A DNA stretch of 63,728 nt from Caballeronia sordidicola. Lineage in GTDB: Bacteria; Pseudomonadota; Gammaproteobacteria; Burkholderiales; Burkholderiaceae. The stretch lies in the NCBI RefSeq assembly GCF_000729995.1, contig NZ_JNFG01000216.1, forward strand, positions 1 through 63,728, given 5' to 3'. Below, in pieces: positions 53,687 to 62,870 of the stretch (its first letter is position 1; each line of letters begins with the position of its first letter). The position numbers were made by a program, and so were the translations under genes. Under the pieces are notes generated by a model, which was not told the origin of the DNA, did not search any database, and saw nothing but the letters and a program-made list of their open reading frames with translations.

Positions 53687-55135
53687 ATGACCGTCGCAGT
53701 TGAAACACCCGAATCCACCGAGCTTCGGCAAGGCGCGTTAGGTCTTGGGTTTATTATCTTCTTTGTCATCTCGGCCGCGGGCCCTCTCGTCGCTATCGCA
53801 GGGGGTTTTCCGATCGGCATCATGCTAGGCAATGGCGCGGGCACGCCTGCCCTACTGGTCGCAACAGTCGCAATACTGCTGCTGTTCTCGGCAGGCTATA
53901 CGGCGATGGCGCGCCACATTACCAACGCGGGCGGCTTCTATGCGTTCACTGCCCGCGGTTTGGGCGGCACCGCTGGTGGCGCAGCGGCACTCCTTGCCCT
54001 GCTCGGCTACAACACGATGCAGATCGGCCTCTATGGCATGTTTGGAGCAGTCGTATCCGGGCTACTGAGCAGCCGCTTCGGCATCGACGCTCCGTGGTGG
54101 GCCTGTTCGTTTGTTGCAATGGCCAGTATTGCCGTGCTTGGCTACCGGCAAATCGACCTGTCCGCAAAGCTCTTGGGCGTACTGGTGTTCGGCGAATACA
54201 TTGTTGTATTGATCCTCGATCTGGCAATCTTGATGGCCAGAGGCGACAGCGGGATCAATGGTGTGTCGTTTACCCCGCATGCATTTCTCAGCGGTACGCC
54301 AGCGATCGGCTTTCTGTTCTGCTTCGCGAGCTTCATTGGCTTTGAGGCCACCACCATCTATAGCGAGGAAGCGAAGGACCCGCACCGCACGGTGCCGCTC
54401 GCAACCTACATTTCGGTGTTGCTGATCGGCGTGTTTTACGCGTTTTCGGCGTGGTGCATGGTAATTGGTGCGGGCTCCGACAAGATCGTCAAAACCCTGA
54501 CCTCATTGTCCGACCCGACAACGTTTCTGTACAGTTTGTCAGATCACTACGCCAACAAGACCCTGACTACGGCGATGAGCATTCTGTTCATCACCAGCGT
54601 TTATGCGGGATTACTCGCGTTCCATAATTCGGCGTCGCGCTATTTCTTTGCTGCGGGTCGCGAGGGCCTGCTGCCGAGGGTGATCGGCCGTACTCACCGA
54701 GTACATCAAAGTCCCCACATCGGGTCCGCCATTCAGACAGTCCTCGCCGCTATCGTCGTGCTCGCCTTTGTTGTCGCCAGGACCGATCCGGTGTTGACGT
54801 TGTTTGCCTGGCTGACCAACGTCGCGACGCTCTGCATCATTGCGCTGATGGCGCTGTCGTCCGCGGCGGTAATCGCGTTCTTCTTGAGGGTCCGTTCGGG
54901 TTCCGAAGGCCGGCTGCGTACGTTCGTGTTCCCGCTCGTTGCGGGTCTGGCATTGACTGTAGTGCTGGTTCTCGCCGTAGCGAACTTCTCAGTGCTGACA
55001 GGCGCCAGCGTCGTACTGTCCTATGCGCTTACAGCGTTGCTTCCGGTCTTCGCGATCATCGGCATCGCCCTGGCCAGAGCGCTCAAGCGTCGTGATCCTG
55101 CGTGCTTCGCGCGGCTGGGCAGTTCCAAACTCTAA
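53687..55135 (+). CDS. APC-superfamily amino-acid/amine permease
   Basis: 482 residues, 12 helices. The N-terminus LGLGFIIFFVISAAGPLVAIAGGFPIGIMLGNG is the broken helix-1 substrate site of APC carriers; FLFCFASFIGFEATTIYSEEAKDPHRTVPLATY is the conserved helix-6/loop region. GGAG lies 9 bases before the ATG at 53687. First gene of a plus-strand operon with a flavin oxidase and a cupin, so it probably imports the amine that those enzymes use. Confidence 0.9.
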   Translation: MTVAVETPESTELRQGALGLGFIIFFVISAAGPLVAIAGGFPIGIMLGNGAGTPALLVATVAILLLFSAGYTAMARHITNAGGFYAFTARGLGGTAGGAAALLALLGYNTMQIGLYGMFGAVVSGLLSSRFGIDAPWWACSFVAMASIAVLGYRQIDLSAKLLGVLVFGEYIVVLILDLAILMARGDSGINGVSFTPHAFLSGTPAIGFLFCFASFIGFEATTIYSEEAKDPHRTVPLATYISVLLIGVFYAFSAWCMVIGAGSDKIVKTLTSLSDPTTFLYSLSDHYANKTLTTAMSILFITSVYAGLLAFHNSASRYFFAAGREGLLPRVIGRTHRVHQSPHIGSAIQTVLAAIVVLAFVVARTDPVLTLFAWLTNVATLCIIALMALSSAAVIAFFLRVRSGSEGRLRTFVFPLVAGLALTVVLVLAVANFSVLTGASVVLSYALTALLPVFAIIGIALARALKRRDPACFARLGSSKL

Positions 55136-55213
55136 AACCCGCAAGCTTAGCCTCGTTCACACGACGCAACGTCGCGAGCACCTTCCGGACCTCATCTGAG
55201 CTAGAGAAATACT

Positions 55214-56518
55214 GTGGAAATGAACAATCTGGATTCGTTGACTTACTATGCTGCAACCAAAAAGTACGACCTGCGGTTCCCCAGCCTGAACGAAGACATC
55301 GACGCCGACGTAGTCGTGATAGGCGGCGGCTTCTCCGGGATCAATACGGCGCTCGAACTGGCCGAGCGCGGCGTCACCAATATCGTCGTGCTCGAAGGCC
55401 GCTACCTCGGCTATGGCGGCACCGGGCGCAACGGCGGCCAGATCATGGCCGGGATCGGTCACGATCTCGACACGATCAAAAAGCATGTCGGCGAGGAAGG
55501 CCTGCAGCAGATCTTCAAGATCAGCAACGAGGGCGCAGGCATCATTCGCTCGCGTATTGAAAAGTACAATATCGACGCGGACTTCCGCTTCGGCTATGCG
55601 TACCTCGGCTTCAACCAGCGTCAGGAAAAGACACTGCGCGCCTGGGAACAAAGCTTCAAGGCTGTTGATCCGACAGTCGACGTGCAGTTGCTGACTGGAG
55701 CGGATGTCAGGAGGGTGGTGGGCTCCGATGTGTATGGAAGCGCCCTTCTGCACATGGGTGCGGGTCACGTGCATTCGCTGAATCTTCTGCTGGGTGAAGC
55801 GAAAGCACTCACGAGCCATGGCGCACGTATTTTCGAAAACAGCGCGGTCATCGACGTCGAATACGGCGAGCGGGTGACCGTCCGCACCGCGATGGGATCC
55901 GTGCGAGCCTCGAAAATGCTATGGGCGTGCAACGCCTTTCTTAACGGCATGGAACCCGAGATCCACCGCAAGACCGTCAACACCTATGCATTTCAGTTGT
56001 GCACGGAACCGCTGTCCGACGAACTCATTGAGCGCATTAGTCCGATTCGGGGCGCGTATAGCGACATCCGGCCTGTAATTGACTACTACCGCGTCACCAA
56101 TGAAAACCGTCTGCTCTTCGGTAGCGCGACGGCACTGATCGACTACATCCCCAAGGACTTGAAGGCGTGGAATCGCAGCTTGATGCTCAAGGTGTTCCCG
56201 TACCTCAAGGATGTGAAGATCGATCTGGCGTGGGGTGGTCCACTGTGCTGTGGTGCGAACCTGTTCCCGCAGATCGGAACGCTTGCGGCCCACCCCAACG
56301 TGTTTTACGTGCAGGCTTATGCGGGATTCGGCGTGACTCCGAGCCATATCGTGTGCCGGGTGCTCGCGGAGGGAATGAGCGAGGGTTCACGCCGCTACGA
56401 TCTGATGAGCTCGATTCCGCACCTGAATATCTTTGCCAAGGACAACCTGCGCGCCGTCGTGACCACTGGCGGGAAAGCATGGAACCAGCTTAGCGGTTTC
56501 TGGAAAGGACGCCGCTAG
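55214..56518 (+). CDS. FAD-dependent amine oxidoreductase (PuuB/DAO family)
   Basis: 434 residues. VVVIGGGFSGINTALELAERG is the FAD loop; GRYLGYGGTGRNGGQIMAGIG is the RNGGQ signature of gamma-glutamylputrescine oxidase-like enzymes. YVQAYAGFGVTPSHIVCRVLAEGM is the conserved end near the isoalloxazine. It would oxidise a primary or secondary amine to an aldehyde with O2 or a membrane acceptor. No glutamylpolyamine synthetase (PuuA) is nearby, so the substrate need not be polyamine-derived. Start at GTG 55214 or ATG 55220. Confidence 0.88.
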   Translation: MEMNNLDSLTYYAATKKYDLRFPSLNEDIDADVVVIGGGFSGINTALELAERGVTNIVVLEGRYLGYGGTGRNGGQIMAGIGHDLDTIKKHVGEEGLQQIFKISNEGAGIIRSRIEKYNIDADFRFGYAYLGFNQRQEKTLRAWEQSFKAVDPTVDVQLLTGADVRRVVGSDVYGSALLHMGAGHVHSLNLLLGEAKALTSHGARIFENSAVIDVEYGERVTVRTAMGSVRASKMLWACNAFLNGMEPEIHRKTVNTYAFQLCTEPLSDELIERISPIRGAYSDIRPVIDYYRVTNENRLLFGSATALIDYIPKDLKAWNRSLMLKVFPYLKDVKIDLAWGGPLCCGANLFPQIGTLAAHPNVFYVQAYAGFGVTPSHIVCRVLAEGMSEGSRRYDLMSSIPHLNIFAKDNLRAVVTTGGKAWNQLSGFWKGRR

Positions 56519-56549
56519 ATTTTTCACTGTCGTACACATGGAGAACTAC

Positions 56550-56909
56550 ATGCTTAGTATCAAATTGGGCACACAACCGCCGGCTCTGGACCCGTGGGGC
56601 ACAGTCGCCGACCTGGGGTCAACCATTATCGAGGGTGACGTCAAGGCGTTCGGTCACATTCACTTTGGCACACCGACCGCACCCGTTAGTGCGGGATTTT
56701 TCGCATGCACCAAGGGCAAGTTCGAGATGGTCTACCCGTTTAGCGAGCATGCCACCGTCATCGAGGGCGAATGTACGCTGCGCGATGAGAATACCGGCGA
56801 GTCGGTTCACTACAAGGCAGGCGATAGCTGGTTCATCGAGAAAGGTACACCGATCTCGTGGCACATCCTGACGGACCGGTTTACGAAACACTATCTGGCA
56901 GTGGTCTGA
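56550..56909 (+). CDS. Cupin-fold protein (DUF861, EutQ-like)
   Basis: 119 residues. A single cupin barrel: HATVIEGECTLRDENTGESVHYKAGDSWFIEKGTPISWHI has the DUF861/cupin_3 layout seen also in EutQ and ureidoglycolate-type proteins. Start at 56550 because GGAG (56540-56543) lies 6 bases ahead of it; the ATG at 56538 overlaps that site. It lies 31 bp after the oxidase. Often found beside such oxidases; function probably small-ligand binding or isomerisation. Confidence 0.87.
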   Translation: MLSIKLGTQPPALDPWGTVADLGSTIIEGDVKAFGHIHFGTPTAPVSAGFFACTKGKFEMVYPFSEHATVIEGECTLRDENTGESVHYKAGDSWFIEKGTPISWHILTDRFTKHYLAVV

Positions 56910-57008
56910 CGGCAAGAGGAGTTAGCACCGGCAATCGGGATCTGGGGGCATCGCGTAGCCCTGCGTGATGGCCCCGGCAATGTGCCAGTACCACGAAAAA
57001 AGGGAAGT

Positions 57009-57701
57009 ATGGATTCCTATGGGAACGAACAAAGCGCCGGCACACCAGTACAAGACGACGAGTTGTCGATTGTCCGGAGCATCACGGGAAGAATGAAGGG
57101 CTTCCTATATCGTCAGTTAAACGATGCAAACTTCACGGTGGTTTATGCGACGCCCTCGATCGAAACTTTGACGGGCTACCCGTCATCTCACTTCGTGGGC
57201 AACGCAGTACGTACGCTTCCCTCGTTGACCGAGCCTGAGGACGAAGGATACGTTCTTGATACGGTTCAATCAGCCCTTCAGAAACGGGAGATGTGGACAG
57301 TCGATTATCGAATAAGAACCGCCATGCGACGAACGGTATGGGTTCGGGAGATGGGTGGAGGCGTGTTTACCGACAATGGCAAACTGCTTTATCTGGAGGG
57401 TCTCGTTGTAGAGGTTCAAGGCGAACGCGCTGCACAAATCGCATCGGAGAAGCGGCTGAAGGCAATGACGGCATCCACCAACACCATTATTGGCGATGTT
57501 GCCGACATCCTGAGAACCATCCGTGCTCTATCGATTCTTTCATTTAACGCTCGGGTCGAGGCCGCGAGAGCAGGCGACAGCGGCCGCGGATTTGCCGTTG
57601 TTGCCGCCGAAATAAAAAGGCTTGCAGACGACACGGACAAGCTGACGAAGCAAATCTCAACGAACGTCAAGATTGTGCAGCGCGTGATGACGCAAGAGTG
57701 A
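57009..57701 (+). CDS. Soluble PAS chemoreceptor-like protein with short MCP tip
   Basis: 230 residues without membrane helices. PAS at ~25-140 (NFTVVYATPSIETLTGYPSSHFVGNAVRTL; a PAC-type VWVREMGGGVFTDNGKLLYLEGLVVEVQ), then a short coil that includes the receptor tip (LSFNARVEAARAGDSGRGFAVVAAEIKRLADDT), the conserved CheA/CheW-contact hairpin. The coiled-coil arms are far shorter than in normal receptors and no methylation helices are evident. AGGGAAG precedes the ATG. Located after the permease-oxidase-cupin genes; may link oxidation of that substrate or redox state to taxis. Confidence 0.82.
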   Translation: MDSYGNEQSAGTPVQDDELSIVRSITGRMKGFLYRQLNDANFTVVYATPSIETLTGYPSSHFVGNAVRTLPSLTEPEDEGYVLDTVQSALQKREMWTVDYRIRTAMRRTVWVREMGGGVFTDNGKLLYLEGLVVEVQGERAAQIASEKRLKAMTASTNTIIGDVADILRTIRALSILSFNARVEAARAGDSGRGFAVVAAEIKRLADDTDKLTKQISTNVKIVQRVMTQE

Positions 57702-57715
57702 TGAATCCCTCCTGC

Positions 57716-58657
57716 CTACCGCAAGCGCCGCGTCTGTGAAGGCAATTCTCCAAACAGGTCGCGATATTCCCGTGCAAAATAGCCAAGGTGCGTAAACCCC
57801 CAGCGGGCCGCGGCATCACCAACCAGCAAATCGTTCGCACTCGTCGAACGTAGCAAGCGATGGACGGCGTTAAGCCGGATAGAACGCAGGTACTCGACAG
57901 GCGTAACGTTGGCGATCCGCTGGAAGCTGGTCTGCAAGGTGCGGCGGCTACAGCGCAGCGCGCGGCAGAGGTCGAGCACTGTGATCGGCTGCTCGGTATT
58001 CTCCTGCACAATGCGTTCACAACGACGCACGATGTCACTATACGTGGCATGCGTCAGGTCGCGGCGCGGCTCGCCGGTCGCGCTCTCGAGCAGACCAAAC
58101 AGCACACTGATCAATTCATCCCTGAAACCCTTCGCTGCGCCCGGATGGGCGAACGCGCCGGCATTGCGCTCGGCTGCGTCGAGAAACGGTGCAAGCCGTT
58201 CGCGCAACATCACTCCCTGCTCATCCCCGAGGCGCAGCACGTTCTGCTTCATCTGCCGCGCACATGACTCGCCGACCACCACGCTGACGAGTTCGTCCAT
58301 CGCGTCGGTCGGCACGCTGATGCCAGTAAAGTGCGTCGACTCCGGCGTGTGAAACCGGAACTCCTCGCCGGCGCCCAACAACAGAAGTGCGTAGCCGTCT
58401 AACCGTTGTCCCTGGAAGGTGCCGACGAGCGGCGCGTACAGCGGTACCGCAATCGACGACTGCCCTGTTGGCGCGATCCCCTGTTGCGCGACCCGACGAT
58501 TGGTCGACTCACGAAAAAAGTGGAAGTCGCTCGACGAGGCCTGGACCAGCGTGCTCTGGAAACGTCCCGGTGTGATCTGGCGATACACCTGCTCCCAACC
58601 GCTCACGGCCGACGAATGATCATGCACGTCGGCGAGCATGCTGATCCGAAATTCCAT
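57716..58657 (-). CDS. AraC-family regulator (EutR/FeaR-like)
   Basis: 313 residues. The N-terminal ~190 residues bind the effector (YALLLLGAGEEFRFHTPESTHFTG); the C-terminal AraC double HTH reads ITVLDLCRALRCSRRTLQTSFQRIANVTPVEYLRSIRLNAVHRLL, then GDAAARWGFTHLGYFAREYRDLFGELPSQT. AGGAGG lies 5 bases before the ATG. It resembles activators of ethanolamine or aromatic-amine pathways. Its gene is convergent with the PAS receptor and sits between the oxidase operon and the aldehyde dehydrogenase, so both are plausible targets. Confidence 0.87.
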   Translation of the reverse strand: MEFRISMLADVHDHSSAVSGWEQVYRQITPGRFQSTLVQASSSDFHFFRESTNRRVAQQGIAPTGQSSIAVPLYAPLVGTFQGQRLDGYALLLLGAGEEFRFHTPESTHFTGISVPTDAMDELVSVVVGESCARQMKQNVLRLGDEQGVMLRERLAPFLDAAERNAGAFAHPGAAKGFRDELISVLFGLLESATGEPRRDLTHATYSDIVRRCERIVQENTEQPITVLDLCRALRCSRRTLQTSFQRIANVTPVEYLRSIRLNAVHRLLRSTSANDLLVGDAAARWGFTHLGYFAREYRDLFGELPSQTRRLR

Positions 58658-59004
58658 CGTACCCTCCTACTCACGTTCGATATGCTGCACGATTTCGTAT
58701 GTGGCGACTCAGCACCCCATTCGCAAGACCAAACCCGCGTTGCGTAGCGGAGTCCTGGCTGAGTGCAGTCGTGTTGGTTTATCAATCTAGAATGACAAAT
58801 TAAATCTGGAAAGACAAATCCATCGCCGTCGGCTCAACGCAGCATCGTTATGCCGATTTGTGAGTATGCGTCGCACCCAGTCTTTCAAAATTTATACAAT
58901 AATGACGGCGCGCGACAAACTTGAAAGCCATCTCACGCACCGATCTGCCGGCAGACTGAAGACAGATGTCTCCAGCCGGGCATCGTCATTCACCGGGCAT
59001 GACC
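58658..59004. other. Intergenic region without a gene
   Basis: About 350 bp between the AraC start and the aminotransferase remnant. It should contain the AraC promoter. I see no gene or strong palindrome. Confidence 0.45.
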
Positions 59005-59800
59005 TCATCGCAGCCAGTTGCGGAGTGCCGCGGCAATCGCATCGAGACGCTGTGTGTCGATCACCAGCGGCGGCGAGAGGATAATCGTGGTGCGGACCGG
59101 ACGCGACAGCACGCCAAGTGCTCGAGACATTTCCGCCACTGCGTTGGCATAGGTTGCCAGGTGGATCGGCTCACGCGTCATCTTGTCCTTGACCAGATCG
59201 AGTGCGACCATCAGCTCCTTGAGTTCGTGACGATCTCATCGAAAATCAAAAGTACTCCATATTTATTGCACGCTTCGTAAATCAGCGGTCAATAGTTTTC
59301 AGGAAGTTCAATCACGCCGCCTGCACCCTGCGCTGGCGCGTGATACATGCCACGACGGTATCCGGGCCCTGGAACACGATTTCGCGCTCCAGCATCTCCG
59401 TACAGATCTGGCCGGGTTCCGGTTCACCAATGCCCCGCCGAAATCCGTACCGTGATAACCCTGGTTTAGCGAAATGAACTTGGTGTGATCCACCTGCCTT
59501 CAAGTTTCAAGTATTGGCGGGCAAGCTTGAATGCCGACTCCACGGCGTCCGTGCCCGTCGAGCTATAGTTTTTGCAGCGTATGCAATCGGGTTCGATTGA
59601 CCTCGTTCGGTTATGACCGACGTTGACGTTCCACAGGCCGTCGACGAGCCGCTTGTGATGCTCGTCGAGAACATAACACCCAGCGCCGCGCACACATTGC
59701 GGATCGGTTGGCGGTGCTGCATCTCGCCCGGGTGCAGCATCGGGTGCCAGAAAGCTGAATCGTGCGTCCCCGTCGGCTTGGCTCCAGTTTGCTTGCCGGT
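59005..59800 (-). pseudogene. Class III aminotransferase, decayed
   Basis: Fragments in several frames follow the order of an omega-amino-acid:pyruvate aminotransferase: AFWHPMLHPGEMQ, then CYVLDEHHKRLVDGLWNVNVGHNR, NYSSTGTDAVESAFKLARQY, HTKFISLNQGYHGTDFGG, and at the end VLSRPVRTTIILSPPLVIDTQRLDAIAAALRNWLR. Roughly 265 codons remain of ~450. The middle, with the PLP lysine, is missing and frames change several times. It is immediately downstream of the aldehyde dehydrogenase and probably once belonged to its operon. Confidence 0.8.
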
Positions 59801-59821
59801 TCGTGAAAGCTCGTGCGCGGC

Positions 59822-61321
59822 TCAGTGCGCGATGCAGACGGACTTGGTTTCAGTGAAACCTTCGATAGCGTACTTGCCGAACTCACGGCCGATGCCCGAC
59901 TGCTTGTAGCCGCCGAAAGGCATGCCCGGATCGAGCGGCACGTGCGAGTTGACCCAGACGGTGCCTGCGTCGATCTGTTGCACGAGGTTCATCACCGCGC
60001 GCAGGTCGTTGCTCCACACGCTCGCGGCAAGCCCGTATGGAGAGTCGTTGGCGAGGCGAAGCGCGTCGGCGGTATCGTCGAACGGCACGACCGCAAGCAC
60101 GGGGCCGAATACCTCATCGCGCATGATCGCGGCGTCGTGCGGCACGTCGGCGATCACGGTGGGCCTCACGTAGAAACCCGGTAAATCAACAGGCGTGCCA
60201 CCGGCGAGAAAACGCAAGCCATCGGCCTGCGCACGCGCGATATGCTGCTGAACCCGGTCGCGGTGCTGCGCCGACACGAGCGGATTGACCTGTGCGGCCG
60301 GGTCGAGACCAGGACCGATTGTCATGGCGTTCACAGCGTCGGCAAGGCCGTCGGCGACCTGCTGGTATTTGCTGCGGTGTACATAGATCCGCGATACCGC
60401 GGCACACACTTGCCCCTGGTTGAGAAAGCCGCCGACAAGCACACCCTGGATCGCCTGTTCGACGTCGACGTCAGCCAGCATCACGGCGGGGTTTTTGCCG
60501 CCGAGTTCAAGCGAAAAGCGCGTCATGTTCTGTACTGCGGCGGTCCCGACAAGTTTGCCAGTGGGCGTCGAGCCGGTGAACGAGATCTTGCTGAGGCCGG
60601 GATGCGCCGCGAGCGCCGCGCCGCACTCGCGGCCGCCCGTCACGACGTTGAACACACCCGGTGGCACCCCTGCTTCGAGTGCCAGTTCGGCGAGCCGCAG
60701 CGCGGTAAGCGGCGTCTCCGGCGAGGGTTTGATGACGATCGTGCACCCCGCCGCGAGCGCCGGCACCAGCTTCCATACGGCAATCATCAAAGGGAAATTC
60801 CACGGCACGATGCCCGCCACCACGCCGACCGGCTCCTTGCGTGTGAACGCCGTGTACCGGACGCCGGGCGGAAAAGGAATCGACACATCGAGCGTCTCGC
60901 CGGTAATCTTGGTCGCCCAGCCGGCCATATACCGCACGTATTCGATCGTCGCACCCACTTCGACCGCGCGCGACACGTTGATCGACTTACCCTGGTTCAG
61001 AGTTTCGAGCTGAGCCAGATCTTCCGCGTTGGCTTCCAGGAGGTCGGCGAAATGCAACAGGATGCGTTCGCGCTCGGCCGGACGCAAGCCGCTCCAGATG
61101 CGCGCATCGAATGCGGCGCGCGCATTCGTGACGGCGTTGTCGACGTCGATCGCATCCGCATCCGGCACGCTGGCAAGCCGCTCGCCCGTCGCCGGATTGA
61201 AGACATCGAGCCGCCGTGTTGAATGCGCGCGTTGCGCTCCACCATTGATGAACAGTCCGAAGTCGCGCCGAACGAAAGCCTGGACCGCGTCGCTGACGAC
61301 GATTGCTTTATCGCTACTCAT
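59822..61321 (-). CDS. NAD-dependent aldehyde dehydrogenase
   Basis: 499 residues, full-length ALDH. VPWNFPLMIAVWKLVPALAAGC, FTGSTPTGKLVG (cofactor), LELGGKNPAVM (catalytic Glu) and NQGQVCAAVSRI (catalytic Cys) are intact; the C-terminus has MPFGGYKQSGIGREFG. Closest in style to phenylacetaldehyde (FeaB/StyD) and gamma-aminobutyraldehyde-type (PuuC) enzymes. With the amine oxidase and AraC protein nearby it would finish amine oxidation to an acid. A GAGAG sequence lies upstream of the ATG. Confidence 0.92.
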   Translation of the reverse strand: MSSDKAIVVSDAVQAFVRRDFGLFINGGAQRAHSTRRLDVFNPATGERLASVPDADAIDVDNAVTNARAAFDARIWSGLRPAERERILLHFADLLEANAEDLAQLETLNQGKSINVSRAVEVGATIEYVRYMAGWATKITGETLDVSIPFPPGVRYTAFTRKEPVGVVAGIVPWNFPLMIAVWKLVPALAAGCTIVIKPSPETPLTALRLAELALEAGVPPGVFNVVTGGRECGAALAAHPGLSKISFTGSTPTGKLVGTAAVQNMTRFSLELGGKNPAVMLADVDVEQAIQGVLVGGFLNQGQVCAAVSRIYVHRSKYQQVADGLADAVNAMTIGPGLDPAAQVNPLVSAQHRDRVQQHIARAQADGLRFLAGGTPVDLPGFYVRPTVIADVPHDAAIMRDEVFGPVLAVVPFDDTADALRLANDSPYGLAASVWSNDLRAVMNLVQQIDAGTVWVNSHVPLDPGMPFGGYKQSGIGREFGKYAIEGFTETKSVCIAH

Positions 61322-61489
61322 ATCTTCAATCTCTCGTAGGTTACCGGGGAGTTCAGGTGCCCCCGGACAGTGCTGACAATCGGGATGGAACGACTGTGCC
61401 AGACAGGTTTGCGCGTCGTTAGCGCAAATCGGCAGGCAAGCGACGGCTAAGGGAAAACATGTAGAAGATGATTCCAGCGGTCGCGTCAG

Positions 61490-61954
61490 TCAGGACTCGA
61501 CCTGACCATCCGGCAAGAGGCAGCGTTCGAACGCCCCGCGCTCCCTGAACGGGCGTTCAGGGAGCAACACCGCTTCGGCGGCGTTGATCTGCAACAGCAG
61601 CGCAAAGCGTGTGCCGTCAGCATGGCCGACGATCGCGCAGTTCGCCTCATCAAAGCCACGCTTAAAGCGCGGGTCACCGGTGAGAATGTCGATCTCATCA
61701 TGCAGACCGATACAGCGCGCGCCGTCGACGATGTTCCAGCAATCAGGCAGTCGCATCAGGATGTCCGAGACATCCTCCTCGCGCGAGATCACCGCCGCGA
61801 GTGCTCCAGGGCGACGCCGGAACCAGCTGTCCGCGCCAGCCGGCTCGACTCGCAATGCGGCGACCGCATAGAGCAGCATCACATCATCGGCGGGTCCTAC
61901 GCTGGTGAAATTCATATGCGAGGGGTCCATCATCATGAGGGTGGTATTTGTCAC
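61490..61954 (-). CDS. Hypothetical protein coupled to the LuxR gene
   Basis: 154 residues, GTG start overlapping the LuxR-frame stop by 4 bp (GTGA), which points to coupled translation. Balanced composition (VGPADDVMLLYAVAALRVEPAGADSWFRR; ISREEDVSDILMRLPDCWNIVDGARCIG), no signal peptide or membrane helix. Family not recognised. Its linkage suggests it is a partner or target of the LuxR-type regulator. Confidence 0.62.
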   Translation of the reverse strand: MTNTTLMMMDPSHMNFTSVGPADDVMLLYAVAALRVEPAGADSWFRRRPGALAAVISREEDVSDILMRLPDCWNIVDGARCIGLHDEIDILTGDPRFKRGFDEANCAIVGHADGTRFALLLQINAAEAVLLPERPFRERGAFERCLLPDGQVES

Positions 61955-62657
61955 GGGAACAGGGCGCCGATCAGTTCGGTCCGGCTCGAGACACCAAGCT
62001 TGCGGAACATATGCGGCAGATGGGTCGTGACAGTCGGCTGCGCGAGGGGAGCATCGCGGGCAACCTGCTTGTTCGACATCCCATCGCGGACACGCAGCGC
62101 GATCTGCTCTTCGTGATACGTCCGGGCGGCCGGCCGCCGGTGTCGGTACGCATCGAATGTTCGCCACGTGACAGCGCCACCAGAGCCGCGCCAAGAACCG
62201 GCTGCAGCGCCTGTGAACGGCTCAGTTCATCAGCACGGAACCCCCCGTCGGGCACCATGGCCGCCGGTGAAACTGCTGCAACCGTGCGGGCGCTGTCTCG
62301 CAGCAACACCTCCGTCACATCTACCACCCGACGCGGCCGGGGAAATCGTCCCCAATAAACTGAGCTGTCTCGCGCCGAATCCGGCCACGCGCTGGCGAGC
62401 GTCAACACGCTGCGGGTCTGACGGCCACAATGCGAAGGATGTAGAAGATCGAGCGTGCAATAGTGCGGCAGGTAAATGCGATGCATCGTCTCGGCAAGGC
62501 CGAACAACTCGAAGTCCGAGCGCTCGTTGCCCGCGCCGAGCGAATAGAAAACCGTGGCCGACGGTCGACCTAGGCCCGCTAGCGCCATAACTACAGCGTC
62601 GATCGTAGGCACGAATTCACTCGAAGTGACGGGAATATCTCGGTTCTCATGCAACAT
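61951..62657 (-). pseudogene. LuxR-type regulator with one frameshift
   Basis: The N-terminal ~170 residues, from MLHENRDIPVTSSEF, form an unassigned sensor domain (DFELFGLAETMHRIYLPHYCTLDLLHPS). Near 62121-62141, in a GC-rich run, the frame must shift by one base to reach the HTH: YHEEQIALRVRDGMSNKQVARDAPLAQPTVTTHLPHMFRKLGVSSRTELI, a clear LuxR/NarL signature, ending at TGA 61951. As sequenced, the DNA-binding part is lost. A GC-rich site makes an assembly error possible. GGGAGA lies 8 bases before the ATG. Confidence 0.72.
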
Positions 62658-62870
62658 GCGCGGTCTCCCGGATCGAAGGCTCGGGACTATTGTAGGAAGG
62701 CACCGTGGCAACGCGTTAGCTCGAATTGGCAAAGCTGAATGGCGGATTGCCGCCATTGCGATCGGCTGGACCGGTGCTCCGGTTAGCGGCTGTTGAGGGA
62801 AGCCGTTAAAAAGGCTGGGAGACGAGCGCGGAAGGGTATCGACTCCCTAACTACGAGACTAGGAGCCGCC

